Origin: an uncultured Porphyromonadaceae bacterium
GTDB lineage: Bacteria > Bacteroidota > Bacteroidia > Bacteroidales > Muribaculaceae
NCBI GenBank assembly: GCA_902493335.1
Contig: CABUPJ010000045.1
Span: forward strand, 1 to 29,621
Length of the DNA: 29,621 nt
Direction of reading: 5' to 3'
Of the stretch, positions 22,805 to 29,445 are shown piece after piece. The notes beneath the pieces are model-generated. The model had not been told where the DNA came from. It saw only the letters and a list, made by a program, of their open reading frames with translations, and did no database searches. The position numbers and the translations under genes were made by a program. Numbering within the stretch: position 1 is the stretch's first letter; the number at the start of each line of letters is the position of its first letter.

Positions 22805-23308
22805 TTAACGATAATCGGCAAACTGTTCCTGAAGTTTCTTGCGGGCGAAGAAGATGCGGCTCTTGACGGTGCCGAGGGGGAGATTCATGTGTTCGGCGAT
22901 CTCGTTGTATTTGTAGCCGGCGACGTGCATCGAGAAGGGGATGCGGTATTCGTCTGAGAACGATTCGATGGCGGCGCCGATCTCGCTTGCTCCGTAAGAC
23001 TCTTCGGGCGATTCAAGGCCAGAGTCCTGCGAGAGGTTGAGGTGATAGAGGTTGTCGGTGGTGTCGATCATCGTGGCGGCGCGGGCCGTGCGGCGGTAGT
23101 TGTTGATGAAGATGTTGCGCATGATGGTGAACACCCAGCCCTTGAAATTCGTGTTCTCGGCATATTTGCTCTCGTTGTCGAGCACCTTGAGCGTTGTATC
23201 CTGGAGAAGGTCGTAGGCATCGTCGCGGTTTGATGTGAGCATGTAAGCGAAGTTGAGCATGTTGCTCTGCAGATTCATCAGATTGCTTTGAAATTTCGAG
23301 GTTCCCAT
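22805..23308 (-). CDS. ECF-type RNA polymerase sigma factor
   Basis: This 167-residue sigma-70 family protein has only regions 2 and 4. Region 2 is at about 12-78 (MLNFAYMLTSNRDDAYDLLQDT, then FKGWVFTIMRNIFINNYRR). Region 4 is at about 105-165 (FSDEYRIPFSMHVAGYKYNEIAEHMNLPLGTVKSRIFFARKKL), with the helix-turn-helix in EIAEHMNLPLGTVKSRI. It directs RNA polymerase to a specific promoter set, which the sequence does not reveal. No anti-sigma factor gene is adjacent: the downstream spacer is non-coding up to a terminator, so the gene appears to stand alone. It is divergent from the DUF4491 gene across a 361-base AT-rich region. Confidence 0.93.
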   Translation of the reverse strand: MGTSKFQSNLMNLQSNMLNFAYMLTSNRDDAYDLLQDTTLKVLDNESKYAENTNFKGWVFTIMRNIFINNYRRTARAATMIDTTDNLYHLNLSQDSGLESPEESYGASEIGAAIESFSDEYRIPFSMHVAGYKYNEIAEHMNLPLGTVKSRIFFARKKLQEQFADYR

Positions 23309-23381
23309 ATCAGTTGATTTTTAAGTTATGTTTTTATCAGTTTTTGCTTTATTTTGATGTCGTTCTTTTGTGATGACAGTT

Positions 23382-23410
23382 CAAAATTACTAAGAATTCA
23401 GCTTTGTCAA
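23382..23410 (-). promoter_or_regulatory. Promoter of the sigma factor gene
   Basis: On the minus strand, TTG (23408-23410) is followed after 18 bases by TAATTTTG (23382-23389). The leader to the ATG at 23308 is about 70 bases. Confidence 0.7.
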
Positions 23411-23503
23411 GTATTTTTGCGTTAATATATGTTAATGCAATAAATTTTACTATTTTAAATATTTATCTATCTAATTGCCAATGTTTTATAAATATCATTA
23501 TCT

Positions 23504-23557
23504 GTTACACAATTGTTACAATTATACCATTGCAGCGTTACAATTGCAATTTTGTAA
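23504..23557. promoter_or_regulatory. Phased GTTACA repeats in the sigma/DUF4491 divergent region
   Basis: GTTACA occurs at 23504, 23515 and 23537, spaced 11 and 22 bases apart (one and two helical turns). Two copies extend to GTTACAATT, and the reverse complement core TTGTAA is at 23552-23557. This may be a regulator binding array between the two divergent promoters. The rest of 23309-23669 is AT-rich with no gene. Confidence 0.45.
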
Positions 23558-23638
23558 TTACTTTGTCACAATATTAACACTCTGCCGTCAGTTTTGTTTT
23601 TCCGTTATTTTTCATCCCCGAAAGACAACTATTTTAAG

Positions 23639-23646
23639 TATCTTTG
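23639..23646 (+). promoter_or_regulatory. -7 box of the DUF4491 gene promoter
   Basis: TATCTTTG lies 23 bases before the ATG at 23670. No clear TTTG is found at the -33 position. Confidence 0.6.
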
Positions 23647-23669
23647 CAATCAGTTAGACCCATAGACAA

Positions 23670-23999
23670 ATGACACAGATCAGCGACATCCTACAGGAAT
23701 ATAATCTTCTCGGCCTCACCATCGGCATCTGCACATTTGCCGTAATCGGCATTTTCCACCCCATAGTCATCAAATGCGAATACTACTTCGGCACACGCTG
23801 CTGGTGGTGGTTTCTGATACTCGGCGCAGTCATGTGTGGCGTCGCTGTCGCCATTCCGGACGTATTCCTTTCAACCCTCGCGGGCGTTGTGGGCTTCTCG
23901 TCATTCTGGACCATCAAAGAGATATTCGAGCAGCGCCAGCGCGTCATCAAAGGCTGGTTCCCGATGAACCCCCGACGCCGCGACGAATACCCGCATTAA
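23670..23999 (+). CDS. DUF4491 family small membrane protein
   Basis: This 109-residue protein has three hydrophobic segments at about residues 13-32 (LLGLTIGICTFAVIGIFHPI), 44-63 (CWWWFLILGAVMCGVAVAIP) and 66-82 (FLSTLAGVVGFSSFWTI). A basic tail follows (EQRQRVIKGWFPMNPRRRDEYPH). The pattern, including EYYFGTRCWWWF and a C-terminal region ending in WFPMNPRR, is that of the DUF4491 family, which has no known function and is common in Bacteroidales. It is an inner-membrane protein by hydrophobicity. It is a single-gene unit, divergent from an ECF sigma factor and convergent with the acyl-CoA synthetase gene. Confidence 0.85.
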   Translation: MTQISDILQEYNLLGLTIGICTFAVIGIFHPIVIKCEYYFGTRCWWWFLILGAVMCGVAVAIPDVFLSTLAGVVGFSSFWTIKEIFEQRQRVIKGWFPMNPRRRDEYPH

Positions 24000-24000
24000 C

Positions 24001-24032
24001 AAAAAAAGCGGGAAGCTCCGGCCTCCCGCTTT
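24001..24032 (-). terminator. Terminator of the acyl-CoA synthetase gene, possibly bidirectional
   Basis: AAAGCGGGA (24005-24013) and TCCCGCTTT (24024-24032) form a 9-bp stem with a 10-base GC-rich loop. A T7 run follows on the minus strand. It also lies directly after the DUF4491 stop codon. Confidence 0.85.
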
Positions 24033-24054
24033 CAATATCTGCAAATAACTATTC

Positions 24055-25863
24055 TCAGCAATACATAGCCTCAATCTCATTCGAATAAAGGCTGTTGATC
24101 ACAGGGCGCCGCAGCTTGAGCGTATTGGTCAGCTCGCCGCTCTCGATCGAGAATTCGTGAGGCAGCAACGTGAATTTCTTGATTTTCTCGAATCCGGCAA
24201 GACCGGTCTGCAGCTTCTCGATGCGCTCAGCTATCATCTTCTTGATTTCTGAATTCTGAATCAGCTCGTCGACGCTTTTAAACGCGATTTTCTTACGACG
24301 CGCATATTCCTTCAGCGCCTCAAACGCCGGGATGATAATAGCCGTGACATACTTGCGCTGATCACCGATTACAGCAACCTGTTCGATATAGCGGTCTTCA
24401 CCGAGACGGCTCTCGATTGCCTGAGGCGCGATATACTTGCCGTTGCTCGTCTTGAAAAGGTCCTTAAGACGTTCGGTCAGAATCAGGGCGCCCGACTCGT
24501 CAAAACGGCCTGCGTCACCGGTGCGGAACCAGCCGTCGGCCGTAAATGCCTGCGCCGTCTCCTCCGGTCGGTTATAATAACCGCGCATAACCGTAGGTCC
24601 CTTTACGAGAATCTCGTTTTCCTCGCCGAGTCTGACCTCGACCCGCGGCACAACCGTGCCGACAGTGCCGATTTCATACCCTACCTGAGGAAAACATGTC
24701 ACCGTCGCCGTGGTCTCCGACAGACCGTAGCCTATCATGACATTTATGCCGCAGGCATGGAAAAACTCAACTATATTTGCCGACAGGGGCGCACCGGCCG
24801 TCGGGTATATATTACCCCGGTCAACGCCGATAGCACGCGCAATCGTCGACAGCACGTGTTTATAATAGAAACGGTAACGGGCCTCAAGCAGAGCCGGCAC
24901 CTTCTTGCCGAGACGCACATAATCGAGATTGCGGCGGCGTCCGACAGCAAGCGCCCGTTTTATCATAACACGCCTGACACCTTTCATCGATGCAATCTTC
25001 TCCTGCACGGCGGTATATGCTTTTTCCCAGAAACGGGGCACACTGCACATACACGTCGGACGGATTTCACGGATAGCCGACTGTATCTCTTTCGGGTTGC
25101 CGTTTACGGCAATTTTCATGCCGCTGTCAAGACAAAAATACGTCCAGGCTTTTTCAAATATATGGCTCAGGGGCAGAAAGCACAGCGATGTATCCTCGTC
25201 GCTCAAGGTCGTCAGACGCTCGTGGTGTATCTCCATGGCCGCATTGAAGCAACTGTGGGGCAGAATGGCACCCTTGGGCTCGCCGGTCGTGCCCGACGTA
25301 TATATTAATGTGGCGATGTCATCCGGAGTGGCTGCCGCGGCCCGGGCTGCGACCTCTTCACGGCACTGCGACGTTGCGGCTTCGCCGAGCTTAAGCATTG
25401 CCGAGAAACGCATCGTCAGCCTGTCATCGTCGGCTATGACGATATCATCGTCGTAAGCCACGATAGTCTTCAGCGTGTGACAACGCGCCGCCACCGAACG
25501 GACGGTTTCATACTGCTCCTGACTGCCGACCATAATCATGACAGCACCGGAGTCCTTGATTATAAACTCGACCTGCTCCGCACTGCTCGTCGCATAAATC
25601 GAGACAGGTATCGCACGGTTGCGATAGCAGGCGAAATCAGAAATCAGAATCTCGGGACAATTGGCCGAGAAAATATTTATCATATCCTGAGGACCGACGC
25701 CGATAGTCTCGAGGCCGCAGGCCAGATTATCGACAAGTTCCTGCAATTGGTTCCATGACATTACAGTCCACTCCGACGAGCCTGTTTTTCGGTATCTAAG
25801 AGCCTCACGACCGCCGTAACCGAGTGTCTGTCTTTGAATTAAATCTGTTAAAACGTTAGGCAT
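24055..25863 (-). CDS. Long-chain acyl-CoA synthetase (AMP-forming)
   Basis: This 602-residue member of the ANL superfamily should activate fatty acids to acyl-CoA through an acyl-adenylate. The ATP-binding P-loop is YTSGTTGEPKG at 188-198, the adenine-binding motif is GYGLSETTATV at 378-388, and the ribose-binding aspartate lies in GWFRTGD at 444-450. The catalytic lysine is likely K476 in NGKYIAPQAIE. Length and the motif FLPLSHIFEKAW match the FadD15/long-chain class. The substrate chain length is inferred. It has no signal peptide and is probably soluble or membrane-associated on the cytoplasmic side. It is a single-gene unit divergent from the AAE transporter. Confidence 0.92.
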   Translation of the reverse strand: MPNVLTDLIQRQTLGYGGREALRYRKTGSSEWTVMSWNQLQELVDNLACGLETIGVGPQDMINIFSANCPEILISDFACYRNRAIPVSIYATSSAEQVEFIIKDSGAVMIMVGSQEQYETVRSVAARCHTLKTIVAYDDDIVIADDDRLTMRFSAMLKLGEAATSQCREEVAARAAAATPDDIATLIYTSGTTGEPKGAILPHSCFNAAMEIHHERLTTLSDEDTSLCFLPLSHIFEKAWTYFCLDSGMKIAVNGNPKEIQSAIREIRPTCMCSVPRFWEKAYTAVQEKIASMKGVRRVMIKRALAVGRRRNLDYVRLGKKVPALLEARYRFYYKHVLSTIARAIGVDRGNIYPTAGAPLSANIVEFFHACGINVMIGYGLSETTATVTCFPQVGYEIGTVGTVVPRVEVRLGEENEILVKGPTVMRGYYNRPEETAQAFTADGWFRTGDAGRFDESGALILTERLKDLFKTSNGKYIAPQAIESRLGEDRYIEQVAVIGDQRKYVTAIIIPAFEALKEYARRKKIAFKSVDELIQNSEIKKMIAERIEKLQTGLAGFEKIKKFTLLPHEFSIESGELTNTLKLRRPVINSLYSNEIEAMYC

Positions 25864-25891
25864 AATAGTCTAATTGGTGACAAAACCGCGG

Positions 25892-25899
25892 CAAAGTTA
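25892..25899 (-). promoter_or_regulatory. -7 box of the acyl-CoA synthetase promoter
   Basis: TAACTTTG on the minus strand lies 28 bases before the ATG at 25863. The -33 position has only a T-rich match. The stretch 25900-26063 between the two divergent promoters has no gene. Confidence 0.65.
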
Positions 25900-26063
25900 G
25901 CTTCTTTGCTTCTATTTAAAACATTTTTGTGACTCAAATTGACGTAGCGTTAACAAACATTTCTATGATGCACACATAAGGTTAACAAAAGTTAATGTCG
26001 AATTCCGCCGTTTTTTATTCCTTTTTCATCGCAAAAGAGACTTAAAAATTATAAAAAATTGAC

Positions 26064-26071
26064 TAACTTTG
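26064..26071 (+). promoter_or_regulatory. -7 box of the AAE transporter promoter
   Basis: TAACTTTG lies 64 bases before the ATG at 26136; the -33 region is AT-rich without a clear TTTG. In the leader, GCCGCC (26086-26091) and GGCGGC (26097-26102) form a small hairpin just before TAAGGAG. Confidence 0.65.
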
Positions 26072-26135
26072 CGGCTTATTTGAGAGCCGCCATCCGGGCG
26101 GCCGCTAAGGAGATTGTTTTAAGCTATATTATATT

Positions 26136-27794
26136 ATGGAATGGATTAGTGAACTGTTGCTGCCGGGCAGCCAATCGATAGCAAGCACACTCGTGCTCTA
26201 TTCGTTTGTCATCGCCGCGGGCATCTACATCGGCAAACTCAAGATTTTCGGAGTCTCGCTCGGTGTCACATTTGTGCTGTTTGTCGGCATCCTCATGGGT
26301 CACCTCGGTTATGTCGTCGACTCCGACATCCTTAAATTCGTCAGAGAGCTGGGCCTGATACTGTTTATATTCTCGATAGGTCTGCAGGTCGGTCCGGGCT
26401 TCTTCTCGTCATTCAAGAAAGGCGGCGTCGTTCTGAACGGCCTGGCCGTACTCGTCATCGTGCTCAACGTCGCGATAGTCCTCGGCATCTACTTCTTCGG
26501 CAACATCAACGACATCAGCGCCCTTGTCGGCGTCATGAGCGGTGCCGTCACCAACACCCCCGGTCTCGCCGCCGCCCAGCAGGCCATCAGCCAGATGAGC
26601 AGCCCCGAACAGGCCAACCTGATGGCGTCGGGCTACGCTGCGGCCTACCCCCTCGGCGTCGTCGGCATCATCCTCTCCATGTTTGTCATCAAAGGCATAT
26701 TCAGAATCAAGACCGACACAGAAATCAAAGAAATCGAAGACGAACAGGAAAATTCACAGCTCAAACCCTTTCTGCTCTCGATACAGGTCACAAACAAACT
26801 CATCGACGACACGACTCTTGTCGCCCTCCACGACATCATCCAGTGTAACTTCGTCGTCTCGCGCCTCATGACAGCCGGCGACGAAATCACGATTCCCAAA
26901 TCATCGACACGCATCCACGTCGGCGACAAACTCCTCATCATCTGCTCGGCCATCGACGCCCAGCGCTTCAAAGCCGTCATCGGCCCCGAGATTGAAATGG
27001 ACTGGAACTCGACCCCCACACCCGTCTACTCGCGCCGCATCCTCGTCACCAAGAGCGAATACAACGGCGTCGCCCTCGGAAGCCTGCGTCTCCATAACGG
27101 CTATAAACTCAACGCCACACGCGTCAACCGCGCCGGCGTCGACCTACTCGCCGCCCCCAACCTGCGTCTCCAGATGGGCGACCGCATCACCGTCGTCGGC
27201 AACCTCGAGGACATCGACCGTCTCGCCGCGCGCCTGGGCAACTCGATGAAACGTCTCGACCAGCCCAACCTCATAACGATATTCGTCGGCATCATCCTCG
27301 GCATCATCCTTGGCTCGATCAACATCGGCTTCGGCATGAAACTCGGCCTCGCCGGCGGCCCCCTCGTCGTCGCCATACTCCTCAGCCGCTTCGGCTATAA
27401 GGCTAAACTCGTCACATACACATCATCCGCCGCCTCACTCCTCCTCCGCGAACTCGGCATCTGCCTCTTCCTCGCCTCCGTCGGCATATCGGCCGGCAAA
27501 GGCTTCGCCGACGCCGTCTTCAACACAACCGGCATGTGGTGGGTCATCTGGGGCTTCGTCATCACAGTAGTACCTCTGATTATCGTCGGCCTCATCGCAC
27601 GCTACAAATACAAAATCAACTACCTCTCGATCATGGGTCTCTTCTCAGGCAGCTGCACCGATCCCCCCGCCCTGGCCTACGCCGGCAACTCGACCGGCAA
27701 CGACGCACCTGCCGTAGCCTACTCGACAGTCTACCCGCTCACCATGTTCCTCCGCGTAGTCGCCGCCCAGGTGCTGATCCTGACTTTAGCATAA
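26136..27794 (+). CDS. AAE-family (YidE/YbjL) transporter with two RCK_C domains
   Basis: This 552-residue protein has the layout of the aspartate:alanine exchanger family. An N-terminal membrane half spans about 13-200, two cytosolic TrkA-C/RCK_C domains follow (about 213-290 and 293-372), and a C-terminal membrane half spans about 378-552. The two halves share the duplicated motif seen in GAVTNTPGLAAAQQA and GSCTDPPALAYAGN. The RCK_C copies show KSSTRIHVGDKLLIICS and LRLQMGDRITVVGN. Proven AAE members swap dicarboxylic amino acids or succinate, but most are of unknown substrate, so I make no substrate call. The RCK_C pair suggests gating by a small ligand. Its terminator is shared with the convergent thioredoxin gene. 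Confidence 0.9.
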   Translation: MEWISELLLPGSQSIASTLVLYSFVIAAGIYIGKLKIFGVSLGVTFVLFVGILMGHLGYVVDSDILKFVRELGLILFIFSIGLQVGPGFFSSFKKGGVVLNGLAVLVIVLNVAIVLGIYFFGNINDISALVGVMSGAVTNTPGLAAAQQAISQMSSPEQANLMASGYAAAYPLGVVGIILSMFVIKGIFRIKTDTEIKEIEDEQENSQLKPFLLSIQVTNKLIDDTTLVALHDIIQCNFVVSRLMTAGDEITIPKSSTRIHVGDKLLIICSAIDAQRFKAVIGPEIEMDWNSTPTPVYSRRILVTKSEYNGVALGSLRLHNGYKLNATRVNRAGVDLLAAPNLRLQMGDRITVVGNLEDIDRLAARLGNSMKRLDQPNLITIFVGIILGIILGSINIGFGMKLGLAGGPLVVAILLSRFGYKAKLVTYTSSAASLLLRELGICLFLASVGISAGKGFADAVFNTTGMWWVIWGFVITVVPLIIVGLIARYKYKINYLSIMGLFSGSCTDPPALAYAGNSTGNDAPAVAYSTVYPLTMFLRVVAAQVLILTLA

Positions 27795-27811
27795 CAACCA
27801 TCATACAGCAG

Positions 27812-27851
27812 AGAAGCGCCGTCGGATTTGAATCCGGCGGCGCTTCTTTTA
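27812..27851 (+). terminator. Terminator after the AAE transporter gene
   Basis: AGAAGCGCCGTCGGATT pairs with AATCCGGCGGCGCTTCT (one G-T pair) in a long stem, followed by TTTT-ATT. It lies between the convergent transporter and thioredoxin genes. Confidence 0.88.
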
Positions 27852-27881
27852 TTCTTTATGACCGGTAAATATACCGCCCGG

Positions 27882-28181
27882 TCAAGACATATGCTCTTTG
27901 AGCTTGGCTTCGAGCACATCGCCCTGCTGAAGACCTACAGCACGCCAGACCGGTTCGCCGCTCTTGAAAAGAATAAGCGTCGGCACCGACTGCACACGGT
28001 AGCGCTGCGCAAGCTCGACATTTTTATCTATATCAACTTTAAGCACATTGGCCGTGTCACCCACCTTATTCTTGACTTCTTCAAGAATCGGACCCTGCAT
28101 ACGGCACGGGCCGCACCATGTTGCAAAAAAATCGACCAAAGTCGGTTTATCACTCTTAATCAATTCATTAAAATCGTTCAT
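27882..28181 (-). CDS. trxA: Thioredoxin
   Basis: This 99-residue cytosolic thioredoxin has the classic active site WCGPC (W22-C26) and the cis-proline P67 in SVPTLILF. It reduces disulfides in target proteins and is recharged by thioredoxin reductase, which is not encoded here. There is no signal peptide, and the length is slightly below that of E. coli TrxA because the N-terminal strand is short. The fold is complete (TLVDFFATWCGPCRM, VLKVDIDKN, FKSGEPVWRAVG). It is a single-gene unit, divergent from the tRNA cluster. Confidence 0.95.
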   Translation of the reverse strand: MNDFNELIKSDKPTLVDFFATWCGPCRMQGPILEEVKNKVGDTANVLKVDIDKNVELAQRYRVQSVPTLILFKSGEPVWRAVGLQQGDVLEAKLKEHMS

Positions 28182-28212
28182 AATATATTTTTTAGAGTTT
28201 ATTATTGATAGA

Positions 28213-28220
28213 CAAATTTA
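28213..28220 (-). promoter_or_regulatory. -7 box of the thioredoxin promoter
   Basis: TAAATTTG on the minus strand lies 31 bases before the ATG at 28181. No TTTG occurs at the usual distance upstream. Confidence 0.5.
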
Positions 28221-28257
28221 TAAATTATAACTCAATCTTCACCAACTTTGTTCAATA

Positions 28258-28289
28258 TTTGCAGATACAATAAAAAATCACTATCTTTG
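28258..28289 (+). promoter_or_regulatory. Promoter of the tRNA cluster
   Basis: TTTG at 28258-28261 and TATCTTTG at 28282-28289 are separated by 20 bases. The predicted start is about 8-10 bases before the first tRNA. Confidence 0.85.
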
Positions 28290-28303
28290 CACCGCAAAAG
28301 GTT

Positions 28304-28377
28304 GGTCCGGTAGCTCAGCTGGATAGAGCATCTGCCTTCTAAGCAGACGGTCATGCGTTCGAGTCGCATCCGGATCA
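28304..28377 (+). tRNA. tRNA-Arg (anticodon TCT)
   Basis: The acceptor arms GGTCCGG and CCGGATC pair with one G-T. The D arm is GCTC...GAGC, the anticodon stem TCTGC/GCAGA carries the loop CTTCTAA with anticodon TCT, and the T arm is ATGCG-TTCGAGT-CGCAT. The discriminator base is A, and CCA is not encoded. It reads AGA and possibly AGG codons. Confidence 0.95.
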
Positions 28378-28389
28378 CTTTAAACATAC

Positions 28390-28464
28390 GATTCATTAGC
28401 TCAGTTGGTTTAGAGCGCCTCCTTGACAGGGAGGAGGTCACTGGTTCGAATCCAGTATGGATCA
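28390..28464 (+). tRNA. tRNA-Val (anticodon GAC), copy 1
   Basis: The acceptor arms GATTCAT and ATGGATC pair with one T-G. The anticodon stem CCTCC/GGAGG carries the loop TTGACAG with anticodon GAC, and the T arm is ACTGG-TTCGAAT-CCAGT. CCA is not encoded. Confidence 0.95.
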
Positions 28465-28474
28465 CACGACATAC

Positions 28475-28549
28475 GATTCATTAGCTCAGTTGGTTTAGAG
28501 CGCCTCCTTGACAGGGAGGAGGTCATTGGTTCGAATCCAATATGGATCA
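28475..28549 (+). tRNA. tRNA-Val (anticodon GAC), copy 2
   Basis: This matches copy 1 except in the T stem, ATTGG-TTCGAAT-CCAAT, where a C-G pair has become T-A. The two genes form an exact 85-base tandem period that includes the flank ACATACGATTC. Confidence 0.95.
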
Positions 28550-28582
28550 CCCCGCAGGGTGCCCGCCGCGCCCGACAACTCC

Positions 28583-28611
28583 AAGCCACCCCAATCAGGG
28601 TGGCTTTTTTT
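28583..28611 (+). terminator. Terminator of the tRNA cluster
   Basis: AAGCCACCC and GGGTGGCTT form a perfect 9-bp stem with a 6-base loop, followed by a T run to 28611. Confidence 0.93.
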
Positions 28612-28658
28612 CATCCCCCCGGTTCAAACCGTGTCACAACAGACCAAAACGGTTCATT

Positions 28659-28712
28659 TGTTGGTAAAGTCGAGCTATGAATTTAATTTTAGACAAAATT
28701 TATTTACCAACA
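28659..28712 (+). other. 10-bp inverted repeat upstream of the TM2-like gene
   Basis: TGTTGGTAAA (28659-28668) and TTTACCAACA (28703-28712) are perfect inverted arms 34 bases apart, ending 25 bases before the ATG at 28738. They could form a leader stem or be paired operator half-sites. No good TAnnTTTG promoter was found here. Confidence 0.5.
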
Positions 28713-28737
28713 TTATCAATCTCAAAAATCAATCATC

Positions 28738-28938
28738 ATGAAAAGTAAAACTACTGCCGGTGTTCTCGGCATTCTTCTCGGCAGCGTCGGCGGCCACTAT
28801 TTCTATATGGGCAAAACAGGTAAGGGTGTCGCCTGTCTGCTGACTTGCTGGTCGGGCATCCCGGGCATCATCGGCCTGGTAAAGGGTATTCAGTATCTCG
28901 TCATGGACGAGAATCAGTTCCAGGCTAAACTCGCTTAA
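28738..28938 (+). CDS. TM2-domain-like small membrane protein
   Basis: This 66-residue protein resembles the TM2 family: a first hydrophobic helix (GVLGILLGSVGGHYFYMGKTGKG) with the family's G-x-H-x-F-Y-x-G turn, a second helix (VACLLTCWSGIPGIIGLVKGIQYL), and the C-terminal MDENQFQAKL. TM2 proteins are small two-helix membrane proteins whose role in bacteria is unknown. A lipoprotein gene follows after 17 bases and probably shares its transcript. Confidence 0.85.
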   Translation: MKSKTTAGVLGILLGSVGGHYFYMGKTGKGVACLLTCWSGIPGIIGLVKGIQYLVMDENQFQAKLA

Positions 28939-28955
28939 CAACACAAATGACACCA

Positions 28956-29315
28956 ATGAAAAAATTGCTTTTCTTTATGTCGGTCATCATCATGGCCGTC
29001 ATGACATCATGCTCCGATGCAAAATCCGACCCCAAATCAATCCATGAGAAAATCACCAACGGCTCCGAACTCAATCAGTCTGACTACAGCGTCATGATTG
29101 ACTATATGGCCGACGGTGCGAAAAAAGCCATTGATGTGTTCAACAGTGAGTCAATTGAGGATATGACCAAATTTGGCGAGCAATTAGAAAAAGAATATCC
29201 TTACATGCAGGAGTTTATAATGAAACTCAATGAGGTCGCTGCCAATGGCAAGCTCAACAGCGATAATCAGAAGAAACTGGATAAAGTCAACGAGGAATTC
29301 TACAATACACTATAA
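28956..29315 (+). CDS. Small hypothetical lipoprotein
   Basis: This 119-residue protein has a signal peptide and lipobox (AVMTSCSDA, C19). The charged, mostly helical mature part includes SIHEKITNGSELNQSDYSVMIDYMADGAKKAIDVF and EDMTKFGEQLEKEYPYMQEFIMKL. I do not recognise a named family. The start is taken at ATG 28956, where a normal signal peptide begins (MKKLLFFMSV); an in-frame ATG three codons earlier (28947) is possible. Base composition is more AT-rich than in most neighbours. It follows the TM2-like gene by 17 bases, so the two likely act or at least are expressed together. Confidence 0.75.
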   Translation: MKKLLFFMSVIIMAVMTSCSDAKSDPKSIHEKITNGSELNQSDYSVMIDYMADGAKKAIDVFNSESIEDMTKFGEQLEKEYPYMQEFIMKLNEVAANGKLNSDNQKKLDKVNEEFYNTL

Positions 29316-29352
29316 GACACTCCCGTTATAGAATCCTTTTATCTCCGCTCGA

Positions 29353-29380
29353 CGCCTCGATTCCAACCGGTCTCGAGGCG
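29353..29380 (+). terminator. Hairpin downstream of the small lipoprotein gene
   Basis: CGCCTCGA and TCGAGGCG form a perfect 8-bp stem with a 12-base loop, 37 bases after the stop codon. There is no T run after it, so it may protect the mRNA end and not terminate. Confidence 0.4.
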
Positions 29381-29445
29381 CCCTCATATCAACCCGGCCC
29401 CGCCATCGTACTCGCGCAGCCCTACCAACCGTTGATACAATAACC

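Noticed and set aside
23475..23657. 60-codon plus-strand frame in the sigma/DUF4491 gap
   Set aside because: It covers the phased GTTACA sites and ends at the DUF4491 promoter; composition is only that of AT-rich spacer DNA.
26106..26112. TAAGGAG as a ribosome binding site for the AAE transporter
   Set aside because: It lies about 24 bases before the ATG, too far for normal pairing, and no in-frame start at the right distance follows it.
28232..28741. Open frames over the tRNA cluster on both strands, for example a minus-strand frame reading HTGFEPVTSSLSRR
   Set aside because: This peptide is a known artefact of translating tRNA genes; the region is fully explained by three tRNAs and their terminator.
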